Shown here: in pieces, positions 47,869 through 58,615 of the stretch
Numbering within the stretch: position 1 is the stretch's first letter
Layout of the letters: the number at the start of each line of letters is the position of its first letter
Translations under genes and position numbers: made by a program
From: Vigna angularis
Taxonomy: Eukaryota > Streptophyta > Magnoliopsida > Fabales > Fabaceae
Length of the DNA: 64,000 nt
Direction: 5' to 3'
NCBI RefSeq assembly: GCF_016808095.1
Contig: NC_068976.1
Coordinates: 25,328,371-25,392,370 of the forward strand
The notes under the pieces: generated by a model
The model's input: only the letters and a program-made list of their open reading frames with translations
Told to the model about the DNA's origin: nothing
Databases searched by the model: none

Positions 47869-48424
47869 TGTAACATCCCAAAAATATAACAAATATATAT
47901 TATGGTAGTCCACAATTCTAATATAGGAGAACAGTTAGGAGTCAAACTTGCAGCTAAAGTCTTAATAATTACAGTCATCCCGAAAATGGTTATAATTTAA
48001 AACTTTAAACACCCATAAGAGTATTTCAAGATAGCATAACTTAACTAAGAAATCCTAAACAAACTAAGCTGCAACATCAACACCATCCAGAGCCTGCTCC
48101 AGGGGTACCTCATCCACCTCTGCTCACATCCAAGTGGATGATCATTGCAACAGAAACACGACACAAACAATAGACAAACACAAGAAGAAGGGTGAGCTAG
48201 ATATACAAAAATCATGTTATACAATCACATACAATAAGCAATTAGAGACAAATATACTAGACTACACAAACATAACTTGTTGCACTTGACACTTGACTCG
48301 TCCGGACATAGAATGATTACCGAGCTATGACGGGTTATGCACTCGTGGTGGCTTATGAAACTTGGGTTCCCCATCCTACCACACTCACGAGGTTAGCCTG
48401 TTCCGGGCATTGAGGCATACTGGA
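47869..48424 (-). mobile_element. Truncated chromovirus-type LTR, unit I
   Basis: Starts TGTAACATCCCA in plus orientation and aligns along its length with the start of unit H (CCAAGTGGATGATCAT, GGGTGAGCTAGATAT, CATGTTATAC). It is cut at 48424 where unit H begins, with CTGGA immediately before the junction. It carries the hairpin module at 48127-48140. Confidence 0.75.
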
Positions 48425-50987
48425 TGTAACGTCCCGATTATATAATAACAATTATTACATAATAAAGACGTCAACATTCCAATAAAGAGAACAGTCGGAT
48501 CATGACGTGTAATTAAATGTAAAATTACAATCATCCAGAAATAAAAGAACGGAAATTCAAACTTAAATAGCTTAAAGAGTCGAACACTACACGTGTTCAG
48601 ATGGGAAACTCTAAGAAAACTACTCCGCAACCTTAGTATCCTCCAGCTCTTGCTCCAAAGAGATCTCCTCAACAACGTCTGCTCCCATCCAAGTGGATGA
48701 TCATCGCCAGAGAAACATACCCAAACAGCACACAACACAAACAATGCAAGGGTGAGCTAGATATAAAAAGCATGTTATACCAATATCACAGTTAATTCAT
48801 GGTATCATACATAAATTCATATAAAAGAACAATTATAGCATGATCATTGAACCACAACTCACACATCTTTACACTCGCATAGTTCTGCTGGCACTCCCCA
48901 ACACTATACAAGGTAAATCCACACATAAGACTCATCCGGATTTGTATAACTGTCGAACCAACAGTCGTCTTTGCACTCGCATAGTCTGTTGGTCTTTCTC
49001 CAACACTAGCAAGGTAAATCCCCAACCTGCCTATCTCTGCCATTAAAGGCTATAGACGAGGACCTCCCTCTACTCTCACCACTGACACTGTTCTTCTCTA
49101 TGTGAGCATGAACAATGCTTTGAGTGTAGGGATAGACAGACCGATCCTAGGTTCACTACAGTTATACTCAACAACCAAAACATCACATAGTCACTTGTGG
49201 TCATCTCTCCCTGAGATGTCCACTTCATACTCACATACATCATTTATATTTACAATCATATCATCGCAGTAATTTATCATATTTCATACATTCTCATGCA
49301 TTCACATACTTTCACATAAATCCCATCACATTATACATTCCAAACATTTGTACACATAGTTCAATTTAATAGAAAATGGATTTAGAATACATTTTTTGGT
49401 AGAGTATTAATTGGACGAGCACTGTTCACAGGTGGAACGGACGCTACTGGACGAACGCCAAAAGATCAGGCCGAACACTCTTGGACGAACATCAACAAAA
49501 CAATATGGACGAACGTTGTCTAAGCAATCTGGACGAACGCTCGCTTGAAGATTTGGACGAACGTTCAATGGATGATTTGGACAAACACTACAGGACGAAC
49601 GCTCAAAACCGAATGTCGAATGACATCTGCCGAACGCGAAAACCGGACGCTATAGTCGAATTCTTAGGCCGAACGCTAACGAGCACAATATGGACGGACG
49701 CTATGAGAATTAGGCCGAACACTATTTAACGAACGTATAAACACCGATCGCTCCTCATACCGACGCTCGCTACCTTAGATCAAGCAATCAACAAGACCGA
49801 AAGCTAATAACCGAACACTAGGATCGAACACTCCACGGACGAATACTGTGAGGCCGAACGTTATTAAACTAAACACTCTCAGGACGAATCATTGCTAGGT
49901 AATCACTGTTTGGACGAACGCACAATAGGTCGAGCACTATCAGATCACAATAACACTGTTTGGACGAACGCTCACTAAGACGAACACTCATACTCTCAAA
50001 TATACTAAGGCCGAACGCTCAAGAATTCAACTTCAGAATATCAAGTTAAAACCGAACGTTTTCTAATACCTACGGACGTCCGCTGACTGAAAACCAACAA
50101 CATCAACTCCGAACGCTCATAAATTTCAACCCATCAATTCATGACCGAACGCTTACTATTTATACATACAGAAACAAAATCTACTAAGACCGAACGCTAA
50201 TATCACTAAACCTTAACAAGAACGAACGCTAACAAACTCCTAACAGTATGAGACCGAACGTGCAACTTGGACGAACGTTCTTAGGCATTTGGACGAATGC
50301 TCAGGTCGAATACTTCTTTGGACGAACGCTCAGCAGGCCGCTTCCTTGGACGAACGCTCAGCAGGCCGCTTCCTAACAGGCCGAACGTTCAGGAACTTGG
50401 ACGAACTTCCAATTCTTAACAAATTGGACGAACGCTAACTGAAAACCATAAATGGACAAACGTTCCTAGCTATTGTGGACGAACGTCCAATTTGAAACCA
50501 AATTGGACGAACGCGCCTGCAGAATTTCAGAATTTGCAGAAACCCAGAAACGAAACCAGAACCCAAATATTCATCCCATTCTTCCCAGATTTTCATGAAA
50601 TACAACATATATCATCAATTAAACAAAAGATCTAGCTCCCCTTACCTCTTGAAGACTTCCTTGAATCACTTCCAGAGAGTTTTATTTCCTTTCCAGCTCC
50701 AAAATTTGCTCCTCCTCTTCTCTTCTCCCAGATCTGCAACAACTCTTTCACTCCTCCAAAATCAGCACCGAACACTCCTCTCACAGATATGGCAGCAAGG
50801 ATTTCACTCCCCATACTCCCCTTTTAATCTCCCACAAGCCTCTCTTTCCTTTCTTGTTTTTGGAATGGGGAAGTAACGTGTGTTGTCTCCAAGGCCAAAG
50901 CTACAAAGCCGGTGCCTTCCCCCAGCTTCCTTCCCCGTTCTCTTTTGTTCTCTTCTTTTTCTTTTTTTTTAAATACGATTCCTTACA
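48425..50987 (-). repeat. Chromovirus-type LTR, unit H
   Basis: From TGTAACGTCCCG (48425) to GATTCCTTACA (50987), 2563 bp, followed by a polypurine tract on the minus strand. It carries the hairpin module at 48686-48699 and, at 49416-50515, a dense array of GGACGAACGCT-like words. The second LTR of this unit is not in the window. Confidence 0.82.
49416..50515. repeat. Dispersed GGACGAACGCT / GGCCGAACGCT motif array
   Basis: Roughly 50 copies of an 11-bp word, with the consensus GG(A/C)CGAACGCT and variants ending GTT, ACT or GCC. They are spaced about 15-40 bp apart and separated by unrelated AT-rich sequence. It is not a simple tandem repeat. Nothing similar appears in the other LTR families here. 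Confidence 0.92.
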
Positions 50988-51226
50988 TTCTCCCCAACAA
51001 CAAAAATTTTCGTCCTCGAAAATTTCGCTTACTAGAACCAGTCAAGGTAAGTTACTCCCACTTCACCTCTAACTTCCAGGTAGAGTCGCTTGTTCTACCA
51101 TCCAGATGACCTTAACTCGTTTTGACAGTTCGTCCTTAATCCTTACTGGTTGCACTTGAACTGACAAATCTTCTCTTAACGTCACACATTGTCCTAAGGT
51201 GATCTTCATGCTCAACGACCAAACAA
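50988..51226 (-). mobile_element. Remnant of the internal 3' end of unit H
   Basis: Minus-strand polypurine tract GTTGGGGAGAA (50998-50988), the conserved hairpin AATTTTCG-AGGA-CGAAAATT (51024-51005), then about 200 bp resembling the degraded 3' end of a chromovirus pol. It is cut at 51226 by unit G. Confidence 0.7.
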
Positions 51227-51806
51227 TGTAACACCCCGATTTAGGCGTTACAATTTATTTTCCACAAAATACATCTGTAATTTGTCTTTAACAAATTTCA
51301 ACACCCATAAAATATTAAGTTCTTTATTACAGTACAAGTCTTCTGAAAATAAAAGTCCACACAGTTCATAAACTTCTAAAAATTAAAATTTCTCACAGTT
51401 CGGAAATTCAAACACAGATTTATTTTAGAAATTCCCCATGTCTTCTTTTCCCCCACAGATCTCTCATCTTCTAAGCAAGTCCAGAACCATCTGCTAATTC
51501 ATCTGATATAGTTTCTGCTCCCGTATAATATCACACATTATACGATCATAGCATTCACATGCACAAACACAAACAATAGGGTGAGCTAACCAATTCAAGA
51601 AGTATGCATCATCCACAATCTTACTAACATCACAAGTGTGGCAATCAGTCAAATACATGCATCTCAAACATACTCAAAAACCAACTTTTACACTGATACT
51701 TTATAATATTTCTTCAGTCAAAATCATCAGTCGATTCACTAGGGTCAATACAACATATTATTAATCTGCTTACTTACCAAAGCACAGCAGTCAACAATCC
51801 TTCTGT

Positions 51807-52160
51807 CTACTTACCAAAGTAGTATAACCATGATATACTGATTACTTACCAAAGTAATCTAACAAGGTGATTTTTATTATCTACTTACCAAAGTAGTATA
51901 ACAAGGTGATATTGTCTACTTACCAAAGTAGCACAATAAGGTGATATCGTCTACTTGCCAAAGTAGCACAACATGGTAATACTGTCTACTTACCAAAGTA
52001 GTACAATGAGGTGATATTGCCTACTTAACAAAGTAGCACAATAAGGTGATATTGTCTACTTACCAAAGTAGCACAACAAGGTAATATTCAGCCTACTTAC
52101 CAAAGTAGTACGGTTTATGTTAAATTCACCTCTCATTTTCCCACCTACTTACCAAAGTAG
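51807..52160. repeat. 35-bp-period array of CTACTT-ACCA-AAGTAG hairpins
   Basis: Ten self-complementary units start at 51807, 51840, 51881, 51916, 51951, 51986, 52021, 52056, 52093 and 52145, with exactly 35-bp spacing in the middle. Loops vary (ACCA, GCCA, AACA) while stems are kept. One unit is GATTACTTACCAAAGTAATC, in which both sides of the stem have changed together. Confidence 0.93.
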
Positions 52161-52686
52161 TGTCCGGCTTCAAACCTTTCCTCTCTCGACTTACCAAACA
52201 CTAAGGAAAATAAATAAAAATTCAGATTTACAATTATGGCAATAACGTCTATACTACTCATCCAAATTTACCATCAACTTATTTACAATTCATGATTTCA
52301 CTCAAATAATTATAACAACTCAGAATGTTCAATATAATTAAATTTTATAATATAGAATATATTATATTACTCATCCTCCAATCTCCAAAATACAACTACA
52401 CATACAATTTAAGGATATAATTATCCAAGTTTTTACTCAATGCAAATAAATTTACTATTTCGTGAAAAGATTTTTTCTTCACTCATATCATTAATTACAG
52501 ATCTGAACTAATCAAGCTAATAATCAGCATGTTTAACTCATATGATAAAATTTTCAGTCCAATCCAATGGTTAATGAGGCGGAAATCATAATTTTTATAT
52601 AAATGATCCAAAAACATAAATTAAGCAGTATTGAGATCCCTGAGAAGATACGAAATTAATATCTCTAAATCTGTAACTCCGATCTA

Positions 52687-53520
52687 AAATCCGAACGGTC
52701 GAAGTATTCCACTATCTCTTAGGAACAACATACTAAAAATTCATGGTACTCCAACGGCTAACTAAGTAGATATGGAGGTTTTACCGAGGTAATTCAGAGA
52801 CAGAAAATTTAAGTGGTTCTCGGTTTAACTCAAAATGCGAAATTAATTCCTCTAATCCAATTCCAAATCTGAACGGTCAAAATCATCTAATATGTCTTAT
52901 GAACTACATACTAAAGTTTGGGCTCAATCTAACGGTAGATGAAATATATATGAAATATTTACCATGATAGCTTAAGAACAACAATACAGTGTTCATCCGA
53001 TTGTTTCACACTTTCGAAATTTCTTTCTCTAAACATAGACCTTCAATTACAAATCCGATCGGTAAAACTGTAATAATGTATTCTAGGAATCATATATCCA
53101 ATTTTCAAGTTGATCTAACAGTCCCATAAGTCAGAATCTATACTTTACCAAGGAAACTCAGTAATAAAACTGCAGGGGTTATTAATTCACTCAAACATGC
53201 AGGATATATATCTCCAAGTACAGACTACTAATTACAAATCCGAACAGTCAAAGTGTATTAATATGTCTTAGGAATCATACATCAAATTTTGAGGTTGATC
53301 TAACGGTCCAATAGGTCAGAATCAATATTATACCGAGACAACTCAGTAACAGAACTACAAGGGTAACTAATTTACTCAAACTTGCAGTATTTATTTCTCC
53401 AAGTACAGACTTCTATTTTCAAATCCGAACGGTCAACGTTTAGTAATAGGTCTTAGGATTCACATACTAAAATTTTAGCTAAATCCAACGGTGAAAACAA
53501 TTAATAGAAATTTTCACCAC
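52687..53520. repeat. Five tandem repeats of about 185 bp
   Basis: The anchor AAATCC(G)AACGGTC recurs at about 52687, 52866, 53051, 53236 and 53421. Each is followed by GTCTTAGGAATCATA-like and CTAACGGT-like words at matching distances. Units are moderately diverged; units 3 and 4 are the most alike. Confidence 0.85.
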
Positions 53521-54393
53521 AGTAACTCGAAAATGAGAAATTATAATCTTGAAAACCAAATTTTACACAAGTCAATATATAACTACCATTACCAATTTAA
53601 CACATGCATACTCATATTCATGATCATAATCAAGAAAGGATTAGCTCCCCTACCTCTTTCCAATGAAGATTTTCCAACTCTTGATGCTTTAAATCTCAAG
53701 CTTCCTCCTTTGCTTACTTCCAACAACAATCTCTCCTAAGTTTTAGTTTGTGTTCTTAAGTTTTATTAAGGTAAGAAACCATGCATTTAACCTTGAAATC
53801 AGCAGCCTATCTTAGTGTTTGGTGGTTCCTACCACAAAGAAACCACTACCCCTTAGTCTATGCTTAATGATCACCACACCATTATTTCTACTTTTGTAAG
53901 TTGTCCCATTTGGTTTCATTGGGTAGAAGTTTTGAGTGGAGTCAACATTTCAAAGTTGTTAGGTGAAAAGAAATGCATTATGAGTGAATGGAAAAAAAAA
54001 AGAAAGTCTCATTATGGAAGAGAGAAAATTAATATGGTATATTTTCATTAGTCAAAATAATGAGTATTTTTACTATAGAAAACTCATATACTAGATGTAT
54101 ATTCTAACTTGACAAAATATTGATATATATACTCTAGTTATACAATAGATTAAAATAAAATATTAAAATCATATATTCAATATTTTAACATCATATTATT
54201 ATCATATAACAATAAATATTCTAATTATGCAACAAAATGAAATAACACATCTTATCACAATAATTTTTTTTTGGTCAAACAACTTTCACTATACATTTTT
54301 CACACCATAATTAATTATTCAAAACCACAACAAATATAAATTATTATTATATATATTTTTTTTAATGGGTCTTACATTCACCCCAACTCCAAA

Positions 54394-54413
54394 AATTTTC
54401 GTCCTCGAAAATT
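54394..54413 (-). other. Hairpin upstream of the unit G polypurine tract
   Basis: AATTTTCG-AGGA-CGAAAATT on the minus strand, identical to the hairpins at 13160-13179 and 51005-51024. It lies in the 3' untranslated part, just past the pol stop codon. Confidence 0.75.
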
Positions 54414-54419
54414 AAGATG

Positions 54420-56018
54420 TTACCGAAACAAATGAGGGTATTCTTTTATCATATAATCCTCTAGCTCCCATGTCATCTCTTGGGTTTCCTCGTTCCAAAG
54501 CACCTTCACTGTACGAATTGCCTTTCCCCGTAACTTCTTTGTTTGAACTTCTAACACCCTTATTGGTCTCACTTCGATAGTAAGATCTTCACGTACTTCA
54601 ATGTCATCTGTTTCCAAGACATGAGTCGGATCAGAGACATACTTCCTCAGCTGCGACACGTGGAATACATTATGCAAGTTCGCCAACTGTGGTGGTAATG
54701 CTACCTCATATGCTACTGGTCCAATCCTCCTAAGAATATCGTAAGGACCAAGAAACTTTGGTGACAACTTCCTTGATTTAATAGCCCTACCTATGCCGGT
54801 AATCGGTGTCACACGTAGAAACACATGATCTCTTTCGTTGAACTCAAGAGGTCTCCTTCTCTTGTCTGCATAAGATTTTTGCCGACATTGTGTTGCACGC
54901 ATCCGGTCTTGTATCAACTTGACTTTTTCTGTTGTTTGCTGCAACAACTCGGGACCTACTGAAATTGTTTCTCCATCCTGAAACCAGCACAAAGGTGTCC
55001 TGCACCTTCTCCCATACAATGCTTCATACGGTGCCATTCCAATGCTCGCATGAAAGCTGTTGTTGTATGTGAATTCCACCAAAGGCAAAACCTCACTCCA
55101 ACCTCCCAAATGATCCAATACACATGTTCTCAGCAGATCTTCCAATGATTGAATAGTCCTTTCAGTTTGTCCATCTGTTTGAGGATGATATGCTGAACTC
55201 ATTCTTAACTTTGAACCCAAAGCTTCCTGCAATTGCTGCCAGAACCTTGACGTAAATCGTGGGTCCCGATCTGAAACAATGCTATTTGGTACACCATGCA
55301 ATCTCACTATTTCTTGAATGTACAACTCCGCCAACTTCTGCATTGACATCCTCAGGTTGATTGGCAAAAAGTGAGCACTTTTCGTCAATCGATCAACTAT
55401 CACCCAAATGGAATCATGACCCTTCAATGATCTTGGTAAGTGAGTTACAAAGTCCATCGAGATGCTGTCCCATTTCCATTGGGGAATATCCAACTGTTGT
55501 AACATTCCACCTGGCCTTTGATGTTCTATCTTAGCCTTCTGACATACCAAACAAGAAGATACAAAATTTGCCACATCCTTTTTCATCCCACTCCACCAGA
55601 AACATTCTTTCAAGTCTTTGTACATCTTAGTCATACCAGGATGTATGCTAAGACGACTCTTGTGTCCTTCTTCTAGAATCATCTTCTTCAACTCATCCTT
55701 TGCTGGGATGCAGACTCTATTTTTAAAATGAATAATACCATCTAATCCCAAACTGAAGTCTTTAGCTTGATCTGTTCCCAACAACTCCACCGTATCTTGC
55801 AGACATGTGTCTTCCTTTTGTCCCACTTTGATCCTTTCCAAGAAATCATTTGTGATCTTTAAATGACAACACCAAAGGTGATCTTGGCTCAGATGCAATC
55901 CCAAGTTCATATCTCTGAACTTCTCTATTAATTCAAACTCCTTCACCATCAAAGCTGACATATGTATTCGCTTCCTACTCAAAGCATCGGCTACAACATT
56001 TGCCTTCCCTGGGAGAGG
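54420..56018 (-). CDS. Chromovirus pol 3' part: RNase H end, integrase, chromodomain-like tail
   Basis: An open frame on the minus strand begins just after a TAG (56021-56019), reads PLPGKANVVADALSRK at its head (the RNase H to integrase linker), and continues for about 530 residues. It shows the integrase zinc-binding HHCC (GHKSRLSIH, then CLVCQKAK), the catalytic D,D,E (SMDFVTHLP; IVSDRDPRF; GQTERTIQSLEDLL), the GPY motif (FLGPYDILRRIGP), and a C-terminal chromodomain-like segment (VKVLWNEETQEMTWELED). The product would insert element DNA, with the tail targeting chromatin, as in the Tekay/Del type of Ty3/gypsy. Gag, protease and RT are missing and the frame has no normal start, so it cannot act alone. 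It is well preserved for a fragment. Confidence 0.9.
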   Translation of the reverse strand, partial: PLPGKANVVADALSRKRIHMSALMVKEFELIEKFRDMNLGLHLSQDHLWCCHLKITNDFLERIKVGQKEDTCLQDTVELLGTDQAKDFSLGLDGIIHFKNRVCIPAKDELKKMILEEGHKSRLSIHPGMTKMYKDLKECFWWSGMKKDVANFVSSCLVCQKAKIEHQRPGGMLQQLDIPQWKWDSISMDFVTHLPRSLKGHDSIWVIVDRLTKSAHFLPINLRMSMQKLAELYIQEIVRLHGVPNSIVSDRDPRFTSRFWQQLQEALGSKLRMSSAYHPQTDGQTERTIQSLEDLLRTCVLDHLGGWSEVLPLVEFTYNNSFHASIGMAPYEALYGRRCRTPLCWFQDGETISVGPELLQQTTEKVKLIQDRMRATQCRQKSYADKRRRPLEFNERDHVFLRVTPITGIGRAIKSRKLSPKFLGPYDILRRIGPVAYEVALPPQLANLHNVFHVSQLRKYVSDPTHVLETDDIEVREDLTIEVRPIRVLEVQTKKLRGKAIRTVKVLWNEETQEMTWELEDYMIKEYPHLFR

Positions 56019-56022
56019 CTAG

Positions 56023-56034
56023 GCTCTGATACCA
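56023..56034 (-). other. Met-tRNA primer binding site joined to pol
   Basis: TGGTATCAGAGC on the minus strand, only about 5 bp upstream of the pol segment of unit G. In an intact element several kilobases of gag and pol would lie between. The LTR expected beyond it is absent; family L sequence starts at about 56050. Confidence 0.65.
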
Positions 56035-57129
56035 TCTCTAACTTCCAGGTTGCTTGTATCTGTTTAGATAGATGCTTGGTTTTAATTGTGATCAATATTC
56101 TTGGCATGATGTTTATCAAATTTTGGAACCTTGAGTAAACCTGTGAGATGTTGTGCCTCAGAGTTTATTGTTGAATGCTATTACTTTGGAATCACAGTTG
56201 ATTTTGCCTAAGTTTCTCTAGTTGAACTAGTTACTTGCATGTTGTAAATGATCAAGGCCATCTTGTTCTTCCACCTCTTCTACATTTTGAGCCTAAAAGC
56301 CAATGCTAAACCTTTGAACCTTAAAGAAAATTTTCTCATTCCCGAAACCTTAAGCTTATTGAAAAATCCTTAACCTCCTTACCTTGAGTTGAGATGATTA
56401 TATATATTAGAGTGAGGAGAATGGTCTAAGTTTGGGGGAGTTCTTCTTGTCAAAAGGGGAGCATTGAGAAAAACAATAAGTTGAGTTAAAAAGAAAGAAA
56501 AAGAAGAAAGAAGAAGAGAAAGAAAAATGAATTCAATGAAAAAAAGAGTTGGGAAATAAGTTGAGAGTGGTTTATTCAATTTTGGAGAAAAAGAGATATT
56601 AAGCTATATCATGAATTAAATTGTTTGGTCTCTTATCTCAAGGTGCTTTGTTGTCCAGAAAAACCAATTTTTCTTCTTAGCCCAGCCACAATACAAGCCA
56701 ATCAAAGTCCTTGTGATGTAACTTGTTTGTTAATGTGTTTGATATTGTTGAAACGAAAGGCAAAGTTGATTTGTGTAACATTGTGATAGTTGAGAGTTAG
56801 ACACACATCCTTATACACCATTGTGCTTGAGTGAAACACTTTCCTTGGTGAGGATTGGTTCCATGCACTCATTGAAAACAACTTGCCATGTTTGTTGATC
56901 TATCAATTGCATCTATCATGTGATTTTGAACTGTTAGCACCATGATTGAAGTTTAGCTTGCTAAGACAATATTGTCTCTTGAATGTGATTTATAAGTTGA
57001 GCAAGCACGATTGATTTTGTTTATTTGATTGAAACTATGCTTGAGTTGCTAGACCATTGTGATTGAATTGTTTGCTAGGAGAAGTACTTTTGCTTGAGGA
57101 CAAGCAAAGTTGTAAGTTTGGGGGTATTT

Positions 57130-58576
57130 TGATAATGCTAAATTATACCATATTTTAAGCATCATTTTAATGGCAAAATCAACTCCTTTCTTACTTATAA
57201 CTTGCTTAATCCTCTTGTTTTGCCTTGTTTTCTAAATAATTGTGTTTTTGGCTACTTTGATCTACTTTCATCAATAATCCCTTATTTTGTAGCTAAAAAT
57301 GTGCTTGGAAGACTCTCCAACAATGTCTAAGGTTGAACCAACCACTAGAAGCGAGCAGATCTGCAGAAAAAGTGAAAATGATGCAGTGCTGAAAAGTCAG
57401 GCCCGGGCCCCCCCTGGCTGAGGGGCGCCCAAGCGCGACTGTACCAGGACCAGTTTCTGCACAGAAAAGTGACCAGGTGCCAATTTTGTGTGCTGGTCGC
57501 GCCCGGGCGTGAAAAAGGGGCGCCCGGGCGCGACTTTTTGCGAGAAGCTCGCGCCCGGGCGTGAGAAATGGGGCGCCCAGGCGCGACTTTTTCCGAGAGG
57601 CTCGCGCCCGGGCGCGAATGAGAGGGCGCCCGGGTGCGAATGAGAGGGCGCCCGGGCGCAACTTTTGCTGATGTGTCAGATCCAGCTTATTTAACCCAGA
57701 AACGCGAAGGGGTTTGGGTCTTTGGTCATTTGGAGGCGCGATTTCACTCAGAGGAGAGCTTGGAGGGCTGCTAGGGTTCGTGGGAACACTCCCTTCTTCC
57801 TCTTGGGTTCTTCATCTTCTTCCATGGCCATTTTGTAAGCTTTAGGGTTCTCCATGGAAATGGAGAACCAAACCCATCTTGTTGGGATTAGTTGTAGCCT
57901 TTGAATCTTGTGTAATTGTTGAATGATTTGATTATATATATGCCTTTTCTATCAATTGCTAGTATTCTTGTTTCCAATCTTAAAGCTTGCATGTAATGGG
58001 AACGTTCATGACTTGATTTTGGGGTTTTATGGATTATGGGAACGTAAGATGAAACCCGGAACTGAAATAGGAGTCCTTGTGGGTCATTGATTCTAGGAAT
58101 GGAAGATGATTCACATGTTGTCTTAGATCCCAGCTCTTTAATGCGGGTTTTGCTTGTTAGATTGCCAAGGAATTGGGGTTTGATAAGGAAAACCTAGGCT
58201 CTTTCACCTAAGGAATTAGGGCTAGAGTGTTTTAGTTGATTGACTTTAGTAAATTGATAGAGAGGAGATAAAATTGGTCATACACAAGAGTGCATTGGTG
58301 AAAACTAACCTTAGCAATGTCATTTCATACCATTTCTTGTCTTTTCTATTTCCAAGTGCCTTCAATACCAAAGTCCAACCTTGTAATTATGTATGAATTT
58401 ATGTTTCTGCTTGTTCTGTAAATTGATGTTATGTTCTTGAGTCTATATGAGTTGTTAATCGCACAATTCTCTAGTATTACGAGTCTCTTGGGAAAACGAT
58501 ACCCGGTCTTACCGGTTTATTACTTGAAACGATTCGGTGCACTTCCCGAATTTGACCAAAAAGTTTTTGGCTAACA
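57130..58576 (+). repeat. Family L LTR, long version
   Basis: Starts TGATAATGCTAAATT after the tract AGTTTGGGGGTATTT and ends near CTAACA before the primer site, about 1.45 kb. It carries a GC-rich block (57395-57665) absent from the LTR at 2885-3856. Confidence 0.78.
57395..57665. repeat. GC-rich palindrome array in the family L LTR
   Basis: Repeated units of about 40 bp with GCGCCCGGGCG(T/C) and GGGGCGCCCGGGCGCGACTT words. At least six palindromic GCGCCCGGGCGC-like cores lie in 270 bp of otherwise AT-rich DNA. They are partly repeated at 61720-61901. Confidence 0.9.
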
Positions 58577-58597
58577 AGTTTTGGGTCATCAAGTTTT

Positions 58598-58615
58598 TGG
58601 CACCGTTGCCGGGGA
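58598..58615 (+). other. Primer binding site, Asp-tRNA type, one change
   Basis: TGGCACCGTTGCCGGGGA, differing from the copy at 2861-2878 by one G to A change. It is preceded by a 16-bp-scale duplication of CAAGTTTT. Confidence 0.82.

Larger units (their letters stand above)
51227..54376 (-). repeat. Chromovirus-type LTR, unit G
   Basis: From TGTAACACCCCG (51227) to AATGGGTCTTACA (54376), 3150 bp, followed on the internal side by the polypurine tract GTTGGGGTGAA (54387-54377, minus). It contains the hairpin module (51532-51554), a 35-bp hairpin array (51807-52160) and five repeats of about 185 bp (52687-53520). It is inserted in the internal remnant of unit H; the partner LTR is absent. Confidence 0.85.

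Noticed and set aside
49481..49729. Open frame giving repeated LDERS-like peptides
   Set aside because: The repetition comes from the 11-bp DNA word array in LTR H; nothing suggests translation.
51807..52160. CRISPR-like regular repeat array
   Set aside because: It lies in a plant LTR, the spacers are near-identical copies of one another, and no cas genes exist. It is a 35-bp tandem repeat of hairpins.
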